This document shows positions 52,904-61,294 of a stretch of 64,000 nt of DNA, piece after piece (within the stretch, counting starts at the first letter, position 1; the number at the start of each line of letters is the position of its first letter). A program made the translations under genes and the position numbers. Location: the NCBI RefSeq assembly GCF_006542275.1, contig NZ_CP041217.1, positions 310,001 to 374,000 on the forward strand, given 5' to 3'. The notes below the pieces were generated by a model that ran no database searches, was not told the DNA's origin, and saw nothing but the letters and a program-made list of their open reading frames with translations. Source of the stretch: Saccharibacillus brassicae. GTDB taxonomy: Bacteria; Bacillota; Bacilli; Paenibacillales; Paenibacillaceae.

Positions 52904-54883
52904 ATGTCCGAACGATCCGATTCCCTATCCAGCTCCGCCGCAAAGTCCTTGTCCGCCCCGATTGAGATCACGTTTCCGAACGGGGATATTCGCCGGGTGC
53001 AGCCGGGCACGTCCGTGCTCGAAATTGCCCGCTCCGCCGGGACGTCGCTCGGCAAAAATGCCGTCGCCGCCCGATTGAACGGCCGCCTCGTCGATCTCGA
53101 CGAACCGGTGCCGGACTCCGCTTCGCTTGAGATTCTGCTTCCCGGCGACGCGGACAGTCTGCCGATCTACCGGCTCAGCGCCGCCCATCTGCTCGCCCAG
53201 GCCGTCAAACGGCTGTACGGCGAAGCGGAGGTCAAGCTTGCGATCGGTCTGAATACCCAGGACGGGTTTTACTACGATTTCGATCTGCCGTCTGCCCTGT
53301 CCTCCGACGATCTCCCTCTGATCGAACGCGAAATGCGGCGCATCGCCGAACAAAACCTGCCGATCCGCCGCCGGGTCGTCTCGCGCGAAGAAGCGCTGTC
53401 TTTTTACCGGGAGCGCGGCGAATCGTTCAAGCTCGAAATGATCGAAGACGCGCCGGAAGGCGAAACTTTTTCGCTGTACGAACAAGGCGAATTCACGGAT
53501 CTGGATCGCGGCCCGCATCTTCCGTCGACAAGCCGGCTCAAAGCGTTCAAGCTGCTCGGCGTCGCTGGCGCTTACTGGCGCGGCGATTCGGACCGCCCGG
53601 TGCTGCAGCGGATCTACGGTACCGCTTTTCCCCGCAAAGAACAGCTCGACGACCATCTGCGCCTGCTCGAAGAAGCGAAGAAGCGCGATCACCGCAAACT
53701 CGGGCGCGAGCTGAAATTGTTCATGTTTTCCGACGAAGCGCCGGGCATGCCTTTCTATCTGCCGAACGGCATGACGCTGCGCACGGAGCTCGAACAGTTC
53801 TCGCGCGGCGTGCAGCTGCGCGGCGGCTACGACGAAGTCCGCTCGCCGTTCATGATGAACCGCCGCCTGTGGGAAGAATCCGGGCATTGGGATCATTACA
53901 AGGACAACATGTATTTTTCCGAAGTCGACGACGAAGCGTTCGCGCTCAAGCCGATGAACTGCCCGGGCCATATGCTGATGTACAAAAACGAGCTGCATTC
54001 CTACCGCGACCTGCCGATCCGGATGATGGAGTTCGGCCAGGTGCACCGCCACGAATACTCGGGCGCGCTCAGCGGTCTGATGCGGGTGCGGACGTTCTGC
54101 CAGGACGACGCGCATCTGTTCGTCCTCCCCAGCCAGATCGAAGACGAGATCGGCCGGGTCATGGATCTGATCGACGGCATGTACCGCGTGTTCGGCTTCG
54201 ATTACCGGATCGAGCTGTCGACGCGCCCAAGCGATTCCATGGGCTCGCAGGAGCTGTGGGACGAAGCGGAGAACGCGCTGCGCCACGTGCTCGACGACCG
54301 CGGAGCGGCGTACCGGCTGAACGAAGGCGACGGCGCCTTCTACGGACCGAAGATCGATTACCACGTGCTCGACGCGCTCGGGCGGAGCTGGCAGTGCGGC
54401 ACAATCCAGCTCGATTTCCAGATGCCGGAGAAGTTCGACCTGTCGTATATCGGCGAAGACGGCGGCAAGCACCGGCCGGTCGTGATCCATCGCGCCATCT
54501 ACGGGTCGATCGACCGCTTCATCGGCATTCTGATCGAGCATTACGCCGGCGCCTTCCCGCTGTGGCTGTCGCCTGTCCAGGTCCGCGTGCTGCCGGTATC
54601 GGCGCATTACGACGATTACGCGTTCGAAGTCCGCAAAGCTCTGCGCGACGCCGGCCTGCGGGCCGAAGCGGACATGAGCGGCAACAAACTCGGCTACAAA
54701 ATGCGGGCGGCGCAGCAGGATAAAATTCCGTACGTATTCGTGGTCGGGGAAAAAGAAAAAGAAGCTGGCAGCGTGAACGTGCGGCGCTATGGCGACGAAG
54801 CCCAGCTTGCGCGGCCGCTTCAAGCAGCGATCCAGGATCTGCTCCGCGAACTCGCGGCCAAAGCGCAGTCCGTCGGCAGCTAA
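52904..54883 (+). CDS. thrS: Threonyl-tRNA synthetase, with altered editing site
   Basis: Charges tRNA-Thr. 659 residues: TGS domain 20-80, editing domain about 95-250, catalytic core 270-540 with NCPGHMLMYK and RTFCQDDAHLF zinc/active-site parts, anticodon-binding domain 555-650. In the editing domain the usual H-S-x-A-H is L-S-A-A-H (RLSAAHLLAQAVKRLY), and the usual DLCRGPH is DLDRGPH, so two of the residues needed to remove mischarged serine are changed. The remaining two histidines are present. GGAGG stands eight bases before the ATG. Controlled by the T-box. It may be the second, regulated synthetase, like thrZ of Bacillus, in which case another thrS would exist elsewhere. Confidence 0.94.
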   Translation: MSERSDSLSSSAAKSLSAPIEITFPNGDIRRVQPGTSVLEIARSAGTSLGKNAVAARLNGRLVDLDEPVPDSASLEILLPGDADSLPIYRLSAAHLLAQAVKRLYGEAEVKLAIGLNTQDGFYYDFDLPSALSSDDLPLIEREMRRIAEQNLPIRRRVVSREEALSFYRERGESFKLEMIEDAPEGETFSLYEQGEFTDLDRGPHLPSTSRLKAFKLLGVAGAYWRGDSDRPVLQRIYGTAFPRKEQLDDHLRLLEEAKKRDHRKLGRELKLFMFSDEAPGMPFYLPNGMTLRTELEQFSRGVQLRGGYDEVRSPFMMNRRLWEESGHWDHYKDNMYFSEVDDEAFALKPMNCPGHMLMYKNELHSYRDLPIRMMEFGQVHRHEYSGALSGLMRVRTFCQDDAHLFVLPSQIEDEIGRVMDLIDGMYRVFGFDYRIELSTRPSDSMGSQELWDEAENALRHVLDDRGAAYRLNEGDGAFYGPKIDYHVLDALGRSWQCGTIQLDFQMPEKFDLSYIGEDGGKHRPVVIHRAIYGSIDRFIGILIEHYAGAFPLWLSPVQVRVLPVSAHYDDYAFEVRKALRDAGLRAEADMSGNKLGYKMRAAQQDKIPYVFVVGEKEKEAGSVNVRRYGDEAQLARPLQAAIQDLLRELAAKAQSVGS

Positions 54884-54964
54884 GCCCGGGCAGCCAAAAT
54901 CCCGAATCTCGATCGTCCGGTATACCCGGGGCGACGCGTCTTGTGGAATAAGCGAATCAGGAAC

Positions 54965-55010
54965 GAAAAAAAGCACGGCATGGTCCCAATCGGACTATGC
55001 CGTGCTTTTT
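54965..55010. terminator. Terminator between thrS and the secreted-protein genes
   Basis: Stem AAAAAGCACGGCAT with a 15-base loop and its complement, with A- and T-tracts that allow use on both strands. Confidence 0.85.
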
Positions 55011-55143
55011 GCTCGGTTCCGGATAGTGCGGTTCCGGATAGTGTGCTTCCGAGCCTTCCCCTCTGCGCGGGTTACGCGGAAAACTTTGCGAGGCGCTCGG
55101 GAACAGGCTTGGGCAAACAATCGCCATCCTGTCCGCTTAACGC

Positions 55144-56247
55144 CTAGAGCTTTCTGCGCACCAGAAAATCCATTTGCGCATCGGCCAGTTCATTATGGGC
55201 CTGTCTCAGTTCCGGCAGCTTTGTGGAGGTCTCCAGTACGCGTTCCGCTTTGCGCAGCGCGCGGCGCAGATCCCCAAAAGCCGAAGGCGGGTATTCGCCG
55301 GTCCGAATGCCTTTCGGCAGATCCATCATCGTCCATATGTTCGCGATTGCTCTTTTTAAATCCTGGTATTCTTCGCTGTTTTGGATCGGGCTATCCAATT
55401 TCAACTCGTTGACCAGATTGGAGTATCTGACCTCAAGATTGCCTTTGGCTACTTTGACCTGGTTGTAAGAAGCGCGGGCTGCGACGATTTGTTCCAGCAG
55501 GGACGTCGACTGTTCGAACGCTTGCAGCGACGCCGAATGATTGGCGGGACTGCCGCTGACCGCGGCAAGTCTCGCCTGAATATCGGCGCGATACTTGGCG
55601 ATCAGAGAAGAATACGTCGAAGCGTCGTAGGTTTCGAGATCGTCGGCTTTGGCGGAAAGAGGCAGATACACTTCCTTGTAGGCTCGCAGCGCATTTCCCT
55701 GGATCGAAGAACCTCCGAGCTGCTCGATCCGGGCCTGCGCGTCCCATACCGCATGCAGTTCGCCCCGTTCGGCCGGCGTCAGCTTGCTCTCGTCCTGATT
55801 GATTCGGCTGTGGTAATAAAGCAGATACCCGAGCGTAGCAAAATGCCGAAGTGCGTCGTAATCCCGCAAATAATAATCGATATAATCGTTGAGCGCTTTC
55901 TCATGCTGCTGCTGCACGGCCGACAATTCCGACTGGGAAGCGGCCGGGTCCGTGACGAGCGTATACGTTTTGTTCTGGATCGCGATCAAATCGTGATACC
56001 GGTAGGAATCGGGATCGAACGTGAATGTGTCGGTCAGCAAAAACATATTTTCCGTTCTCGCGTTCAAATACACGAGTTCGGCCCGCAGCGGATCGGATAA
56101 ATAAGCCAGCGAAGCAGAAGTCGAAGACGCCGCTGCCGGTTCGGCCGCCTGAACCGACGGCTGAAATCCGAATCCGCTAATACCGATCGTGACGGCCAAA
56201 GCGGCCGCCGAAGTACGGGCAAGGAAGGACCTGGAGTATGGATTCAA
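55144..56247 (-). CDS. Secreted helical protein, third paralogue of the quorum-sensing-linked set
   Basis: 367 residues, function unknown. Signal peptide 1-35 (cut near VQAAE). The mature part is almost all helix. Near residue 45 it has AYLSDPLRAELVYLNARTE, and the last 50 residues carry a FIVAR-like pattern (GEYPPSAFGDLRRALRKAERVLE, then L-R-Q-A-H-N-E-L-A-D-A). The two genes upstream encode the same plan. The start is TTG, seven bases after AGGAGG in the conserved context TAGGAGGCT. The Ala-spaced heptads suggest a surface or cell-wall helical bundle. Confidence 0.75.
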   Translation of the reverse strand: MNPYSRSFLARTSAAALAVTIGISGFGFQPSVQAAEPAAASSTSASLAYLSDPLRAELVYLNARTENMFLLTDTFTFDPDSYRYHDLIAIQNKTYTLVTDPAASQSELSAVQQQHEKALNDYIDYYLRDYDALRHFATLGYLLYYHSRINQDESKLTPAERGELHAVWDAQARIEQLGGSSIQGNALRAYKEVYLPLSAKADDLETYDASTYSSLIAKYRADIQARLAAVSGSPANHSASLQAFEQSTSLLEQIVAARASYNQVKVAKGNLEVRYSNLVNELKLDSPIQNSEEYQDLKRAIANIWTMMDLPKGIRTGEYPPSAFGDLRRALRKAERVLETSTKLPELRQAHNELADAQMDFLVRRKL

Positions 56248-56280
56248 AGTACAGCCTCCTAGTTATCGAATGAGCGTACA

Positions 56281-56304
56281 GGGTCCGAACTTCTAGTCGG
56301 ACCC
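56281..56304. other. Perfect hairpin between two paralogous genes
   Basis: Arms GGGTCCGA and TCGGACCC with an eight-base loop, 25 bases after the stop of the second paralogue and 34 before the third. No T-tract, so it could stabilise or process the message, or attenuate. Confidence 0.5.
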
Positions 56305-56328
56305 GATATTGCGTTTTAGGCCTGCGCC

Positions 56329-57438
56329 TTATTGAGCATACGGAAGGTGGGTCTCATAAAATTTCATCAGGGCTTGGTCAAGCTTGGAAGCGGCAATTCC
56401 GTATTCGACACGCGTTTTGGCCTGGCTCAAGTCTTTTTCGGCCGCTTTGAGCACGAGACGGAACTTGCTGACTGCGGTAGCCGGAAATTGGCCGGGCTGA
56501 TTGTCCGTAGGCAGAGCCAGAAGCTCTTTGGAACGCGCGATCAGATTGACCAGCAGATTCCGTTCGCTCGTCGACGAAGTCGGCGGGAGATAGGAGTCGA
56601 GCGCCGCGAGCAGGTTGTCGTACTTCGAACTGATGTATCCGAGGCTGAAATCGACCTTTTTCTGATTGGCCGAAGACGCGAGCAGCTGTTCGAAACTCGA
56701 AATTGCCTGCTCGATCTCCGCCGTGTACGACGAATAATCTTCGGTGCTGCCTGCGGCGACCGCTTTCGCGATATCCTCCTGCACCCATTGCCGATACCGG
56801 CTGATTTGCGAATCATAACGCGTTTTATCGTAAGAAGTCTGCAGATCGAATTCGTTAACCTGTACCGGAATATAATACTTAACGAAAACGTCCCGGTAAT
56901 TTTTGTCCGTTTTGTTTTTTCCCAAAGCCGCTTCCGCCGCCATCACCGCTTCGATAGTACGTTTGTCGGGAGGCGAGAGATGACTATTTTCGTAACTGAC
57001 TCCGCGTAAAATAGCCATTTTCAATTTATAGAAGTAATTGTCTACCCAAAATTCGTCCAATACGATTTCCTGGTAATTTTTCAGTTTTTGCTCGTATTTT
57101 CTCGCAATCGCCTGAAGACGCGCCTGGGACGTAGTCGGGTCCATGACCGCCGCGTAAGCTTCGTTTCGGATCTCCAACAGTTCGTAAACTTCCACACGGT
57201 CGATGGAAGTCGTTTGGGTAGGCCAAGACGAGACCAGCTGCTCGGCTTCCAGATTGATCAGCTTCATCCGGCCGGCATCGTTCAAGTACGCGAAAGCGTC
57301 GGCTTCGGCTGCCTGCGGAGCCGGCGTTTCGGCATGGACAGGCGGAAGTGTGCCGATGCCGCCGAGGGTAATGACGGATGCGAGAGCGGCTGCGGATAAC
57401 ACTTTGAGAGGGGAACGTTTTACGGTTTCGTTGTTCAA
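56329..57438 (-). CDS. Secreted helical protein, second paralogue
   Basis: 369 residues, function unknown. Signal peptide 1-36 (cut near VHAET). It has AFAYLNDAGRMKLINLEAEQL near residue 48 and the C-terminal block GQFPATAVSKFRLVLKAAEKDLSQ, matching the two neighbours in place and type. Helical throughout, no cysteine. TTG start, seven bases after AGGAGG. Same strand and order as the other two, gap of 81 bases to the third; probably one transcript with it. Confidence 0.75.
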   Translation of the reverse strand: MNNETVKRSPLKVLSAAALASVITLGGIGTLPPVHAETPAPQAAEADAFAYLNDAGRMKLINLEAEQLVSSWPTQTTSIDRVEVYELLEIRNEAYAAVMDPTTSQARLQAIARKYEQKLKNYQEIVLDEFWVDNYFYKLKMAILRGVSYENSHLSPPDKRTIEAVMAAEAALGKNKTDKNYRDVFVKYYIPVQVNEFDLQTSYDKTRYDSQISRYRQWVQEDIAKAVAAGSTEDYSSYTAEIEQAISSFEQLLASSANQKKVDFSLGYISSKYDNLLAALDSYLPPTSSTSERNLLVNLIARSKELLALPTDNQPGQFPATAVSKFRLVLKAAEKDLSQAKTRVEYGIAASKLDQALMKFYETHLPYAQ

Positions 57439-57652
57439 GGTAAAGCCTCCTATGTATCGAATGGAAGTGCACGAGCTGATGCCTATACCGGATCTTCGTG
57501 ATCCCGTTCAGACCTTTACTCGCCTTCATTAAATGGAACTTATTGCATATATAAACAGATTACTAAACATTAGAAGCATAAAAAGCCCCCACCCGAAAAT
57601 ATTTTCGCCGTCTTTGTTTTTTGTTCGAAAACGGTTATAGAAAAGAGTTAAT

Positions 57653-57688
57653 AAAAAAGCCTTCCCCCTGCAACGGGAAAGACTTTCG
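57653..57688 (-). terminator. Terminator after the first paralogue
   Basis: Stem with arms AAGTCTTTCCC and GGGGGAAGGCTT on the minus strand, loop GTTGCA, followed by TTTTTT. Confidence 0.75.
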
Positions 57689-57709
57689 GTACCGATCATG
57701 ACGCGAATT

Positions 57710-58915
57710 TTAGGAATTGCGGCTGTTTTTGAACTCCGTGACTGCCGCCGCCAGCGCCTTCCGGGCCTGATTGAGCGGTTCGGTCGTTTTGGACGTTTCG
57801 AGCGCGCGTTCCGCTTTGCCGATCGCGCGTTTGAGCGTTCCGATCTTGGAAGCGCCGTACTGGCCTTTTTCTTTGCCGGCCGGCGAGTCGAGCAGCGGCT
57901 CGGCCGTCTGAATGTCCTGGGCCAGCGTCAGTCCTTCGTTAAGCGCTTCGTACGTCACTTTGACGCTCGCCTGCGCGGCGTCCAACGCGTTTTTGCCTGT
58001 CGAACGTTCGATCGCCGCTTTGAGCGAAGCCGCCGACGTGCGGTACGCCTTGTCCAGCTTGTTCGCCGATTTTGCGTACGAGCCGGCCGCTTCGGTGCGC
58101 GCTTTGATATTCGCTTCGTACTGCGTCAACGCCGTGCTGTAGCTCGCGGGATCGAACGACTGGATATCGTTCGCTTCGGCGGAGCGCAGCAGGAAATGCT
58201 TGTACGCCGACAAGGCTCCCGCTTCGCTGGAATCGGCTTTCAACCGGCTCTGCGCTTCCGTCAATCCTTGAAGCGCCAGCCGTCCGGAAGCGTCCAGTGC
58301 GCTTTCGCTGCGGCCGCCCAAAATCTCGGTCCGCGCCTGCGCCAACAGGTTCGTCACGGCATTCGCGCCGCGAATCGCTTCGTCGTTATACCGGTCGACC
58401 GCTTCTTCCAATTTGCGCGAAGCGGAGAAGACCCGGTCCGCCGGTGCGTTGAGATCCGAAGACACTTCGTTGGCCCGATTGCGCGCTTCGATCAGCTTGA
58501 CCGACTGCTTCTCGGACAAGCCGAGCGCCAGCAGCTTTTCCGTGCGCAGGCTCATGATTTGCAGTTCGATCAGCGCGACGCGCGATACGCCGGCCGAAGC
58601 TTTTTTGGGATCGACCGATACGACAGGCAGGACGACTTCGGCATTCCGCGCCGTCGATCCGCTTGCAGAGCGAACCGGAACCGGCGTAAGAGCAGAAGCT
58701 GCGGCAGAAGAAGCGGACGTTTGCGAAGCAGACAGCTTGGTCGCCGCCGGCGCGGTTTGCTTGGCGGCCGTTTGCGGAGCGCTCGCCGACTGCGTCGTTT
58801 CCGACGGCGCGTCAGCAAATACTTTCGGCAGCGCATACGCACTGCCCGCTACGACGACCGTTGCCAAGACGGCAATCGGCCACTTTTTGCTTTGACCCGT
58901 TTTCTTGTTGTCCAT
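57710..58915 (-). CDS. Secreted helical protein, first paralogue
   Basis: 401 residues, function unknown. Signal peptide or anchor at 13-33 (WPIAVLATVVVAGSAYALP), then an Ala/Ser/Thr-rich linker to about 95, then the shared helical part with VSRVALIELQIMSLRTEKLL and the C-terminal GQYGASKIGTLKRAIGKAERALE. It differs from its two neighbours by the extra linker. The ATG at 58915 follows AGGAGG in the same TAGGAGGCTT context. It is the gene directly downstream of the pro-peptide gene, separated by a terminator. Confidence 0.75.
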   Translation of the reverse strand: MDNKKTGQSKKWPIAVLATVVVAGSAYALPKVFADAPSETTQSASAPQTAAKQTAPAATKLSASQTSASSAAASALTPVPVRSASGSTARNAEVVLPVVSVDPKKASAGVSRVALIELQIMSLRTEKLLALGLSEKQSVKLIEARNRANEVSSDLNAPADRVFSASRKLEEAVDRYNDEAIRGANAVTNLLAQARTEILGGRSESALDASGRLALQGLTEAQSRLKADSSEAGALSAYKHFLLRSAEANDIQSFDPASYSTALTQYEANIKARTEAAGSYAKSANKLDKAYRTSAASLKAAIERSTGKNALDAAQASVKVTYEALNEGLTLAQDIQTAEPLLDSPAGKEKGQYGASKIGTLKRAIGKAERALETSKTTEPLNQARKALAAAVTEFKNSRNS

Positions 58916-58998
58916 GTGAAGCCTCCTATGTATGTACACCCATCTGCACAGTAGTATGGTACTACCTCCTCTTTAACCAATCCAAAAATCCCGAACCT

Positions 58999-59048
58999 AA
59001 AAAAAGCCCCTCTTTTCAGAAAAGGACTGAAAAGAAGCAGCTTTTTTC
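58999..59048 (-). terminator. Terminator after the pro-peptide gene
   Basis: Imperfect 16-base-pair stem (arms AAGCTGCTTCTTTTCAG and CTGAAAAGAGGGGCTT on the minus strand) with seven T residues, 48 bases after the peptide stop. Confidence 0.7.
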
Positions 59049-59095
59049 GAAATCGGCGACTTGCTGCACATAGCTAACAAAATCTCTGATTTATT

Positions 59096-59260
59096 TTACC
59101 ATTCTCCGATGCCAGGACCGTGCAGCGTTATGATTTTTCCTGGTTTTTGCACAGTCGAAGCGGCTTGGGCGTCATTTCCGGCAGGAGCATTGGCGAAAGT
59201 TCCGCTTACGGCTACCGACAACACGAACACGGGAATCAATTTCAACAGATGTTTTTTCAT
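59096..59260 (-). CDS. Small secreted pro-peptide, candidate quorum-sensing signal
   Basis: 54 residues: MKKHLLKLIPVFVLSVAV and SGTF form a classical signal peptide (basic start, hydrophobic core), a cut is likely after AQA or ANA (residues 25-33), and a short tail ends in GKIITLHGPGIGEW. Length, secretion signal and short C-terminal tail match Phr/AimP/AloP-type precursors, whose tail is trimmed to 5-10 residues and reimported. Its ATG overlaps the receptor stop (TAATG), so the two are made together. AGGAGG lies 12 bases upstream. The mature peptide cannot be fixed from sequence; the last 10 or so residues are the best guess. Confidence 0.72.
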   Translation of the reverse strand: MKKHLLKLIPVFVLSVAVSGTFANAPAGNDAQAASTVQKPGKIITLHGPGIGEW

Positions 59261-60621
59261 TATTTGGATAAGCCTCCTACTAATTTTTTATAATGTATTT
59301 TGTGCGCTTCCGAAGCTTGGCTTCTGTATTCTTCGAATAAAGAAACATTGTTCATAAACATTTCCTTGTTAACGATTTTGACAACCACCTCCATTCCTTT
59401 GAGGATGTAATCGAACATTTTTTCATAATCCATTCTTTCAAGGAAATATAGAGCAGCTTGGTAGCATGTTCCACAATACAGATTATAACTGATTATGCTT
59501 TTGTCGTGATGAAATTGTTGGGTTAAATAATTCGCGATAGAGCCGGAAAATTCTTCGAAAAGAATATCGGCGTCGTACTTGTATGTATTGGCGGATTTCA
59601 AAATGGAAAAAGTAAATTGCAGCAGCTCATTCGGATTATCTTTCATAAAAGAAATGCAGGTCGCCAATATATTTTCGTTCCCGATCAAGAGTTCCAGGTT
59701 CAAGCGATTGGCCAGGGCATAAAATTTGAATTTTTCGACTTCTTTCAAGCCTTCTTCATCCAGCCCGATAAACCAGCTTAGATCTTCATACCCTTGAATG
59801 TACCGTTCGGCTTCTTCAAAATCATTTTGCTGAATCCTGATATTTTGCATGCACATCAGACCGTAGCCGTAGTACACAACCAACGGATATCTGCCGGCAA
59901 GCGTAGGCTCGCGGGAATCTGCCCCCAATCTTTCCGCTTGATTCTTATAAATGATACTGGAAAATTTATTGAGCGCTATCGAATATTTCTCCGCTTCCGC
60001 ATACTTATCGAGCGAAAAATACACGTTCACCAGCTTCATCAGCCCGTCCAGCCGATGATGGTCCGGCAGCTTTTCGCAGAACGGTTCGAACTCGATCGCC
60101 GCTCGCAGATTCTGTTCGTTATCTTCGCCGAGAGCCGCACGGAACAACCGGTAATGGCTGATGGCCAGACGCTCCGACTGGTGGTACTTCTCGTTCTGCA
60201 CGATGCAGCGGTAAAAAACGACCGATTCCTTGATGCTGCCGCTCGCATACAACGCTTCCGCAATGTCAAAGATCGTATCGAGTTGGCGCAGGTCTTCGAG
60301 CAGCCGGGACAGCACCTCCTCGATGCATTCGTTTCGCCCGAGTGCGGCGCAGCGGAGCAGAAAAGGCTCCACCCTGCGGCGATTCGGCCGACCGTCGTAA
60401 AAGCATTCGTTGATGTACACTTCGAACATCCACCCGTCTTCGCGCCCGAGCGCGCGGCCGATTCTTTCCAGTTGGTTGAGCGAAATCGGTTTGGGCGGAT
60501 TGCTGTTCAGTATAGCGCTGAAAATCCCCCGGTTAATCCCCGACCACTCGCCAAACTCCGAAAAATTCATGCCCATGCCCGCGATCCCTTTTTCAATTTC
60601 GGAACGCAGCGTCATTTCCAT
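59260..60621 (-). CDS. HTH-TPR receptor of the RNPP type (AimR/Rap/PlcR-like), candidate peptide-sensing regulator
   Basis: 453 residues. Residues 1-70 are a Cro/C1-type helix-turn-helix (IEKGIAGMGMNFSEFGEWSGINRGIFSAILN), the rest about nine TPR-like helical pairs (SERLAISHYRLFRAALGED, RLDGLMKLVNVYFSLDKYAEAEKYSIALN, YLTQQFHHDKSIISYNLYCG). This is the layout of AimR, PlcR and NprR. AimR-like receptors with adjacent peptide genes are known in Paenibacillus polymyxa as Alo systems. The peptide gene overlaps its stop. ATG at 60621 lies eight bases after AAAGAGG; the GTG three codons upstream overlaps that site. Two direct repeats upstream may be its operator. Confidence 0.82.
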   Translation of the reverse strand: MEMTLRSEIEKGIAGMGMNFSEFGEWSGINRGIFSAILNSNPPKPISLNQLERIGRALGREDGWMFEVYINECFYDGRPNRRRVEPFLLRCAALGRNECIEEVLSRLLEDLRQLDTIFDIAEALYASGSIKESVVFYRCIVQNEKYHQSERLAISHYRLFRAALGEDNEQNLRAAIEFEPFCEKLPDHHRLDGLMKLVNVYFSLDKYAEAEKYSIALNKFSSIIYKNQAERLGADSREPTLAGRYPLVVYYGYGLMCMQNIRIQQNDFEEAERYIQGYEDLSWFIGLDEEGLKEVEKFKFYALANRLNLELLIGNENILATCISFMKDNPNELLQFTFSILKSANTYKYDADILFEEFSGSIANYLTQQFHHDKSIISYNLYCGTCYQAALYFLERMDYEKMFDYILKGMEVVVKIVNKEMFMNNVSLFEEYRSQASEAHKIHYKKLVGGLSK

Positions 60622-61045
60622 TTCCCGCACCTCTTTCGCTTAAACCCGTCCTGTATATGAAGCTTATCAGTTAATGTTTTCCTTACAATTAATTTACAAT
60701 ATACAGAATAAATAAACATTGGTCAATTTCTTTTTTTACCCAATTATACTGCACGATTGTATACTGCAAGTCTTTCGCAGCAAGCTTTCCCAAAAACAGA
60801 ACACGTTTTCTGAACTGACCCCCGAGTCACGCATGAATATGCAGTTTTCTGATATTTTAAAATGATAGTAATAATACGGTTTGAAGCTTATTGCTAGACA
60901 TTATTTGTTTTTGAGATATCGCTTTCATAGAGGAAAAGCTTTTGCTCAACTGTCCGCCGGGCGAAGACAAAGATAAGCAAACGGTCTTGAACGCAAACAT
61001 GCATCCGGGGAACGTTCAGCTCCGTCGAATGCATGCGGTCTCGAA
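60622..61045. other. AT-rich upstream region of the receptor gene
   Basis: 424 bases, clearly richer in A and T than the left part of the window. It should hold the receptor promoter. The only order I see is the TATACTGCA repeat and TATACAGA near 60700. No gene with a ribosome binding site is found. Confidence 0.5.
60745..60768 (-). promoter_or_regulatory. Direct repeats, possible receptor-binding site
   Basis: TATACTGCA occurs at 60745-60753 and 60760-60768, a 15-base period, about 130 bases before the receptor start; a related TATACAGA lies near 60700. Role inferred from place only. Confidence 0.35.
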
Positions 61046-61216
61046 TCATTTCTCTTCCTCGCGGGAATCGGACTCGCCGGAATGGGTCTCCGCCTGCGAC
61101 AATACCGATCCGGCCAGCGACTTGGCTTTCTTCTCCGCCGATTTGTCATGCAGTACCTTGGAAGCCAGAGCCGACATTTTCTTCGAAGAATGCTTCCCGT
61201 CATGGTTGTTGGACAT
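61046..61216 (-). CDS. Small basic-acidic protein with K-A-K-S-L-A-G-S-x-L-S-Q motif
   Basis: 56 residues: MSNNHDGKHSSKKMSALASK, then VLHDKSAEKKAKSLAGSVLS and a glutamate-rich tail. Small proteins with this motif occur widely and have no known function. No signal peptide. GGGAGGTGATACAG before the ATG is an excellent ribosome binding site, which supports expression despite the small size. It lies 79 bases after the SMC-like gene on the same strand and may be its last operon member, and about 425 bases before the receptor gene. Confidence 0.7.
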   Translation of the reverse strand: MSNNHDGKHSSKKMSALASKVLHDKSAEKKAKSLAGSVLSQAETHSGESDSREEEK

Positions 61217-61294
61217 CTGTATCACCTCCCATACGTCGAAATAACCGGTTTGGGCGGTGGGGAAACTTTTGACGAGTAATTAGCCTTCCCTTTT

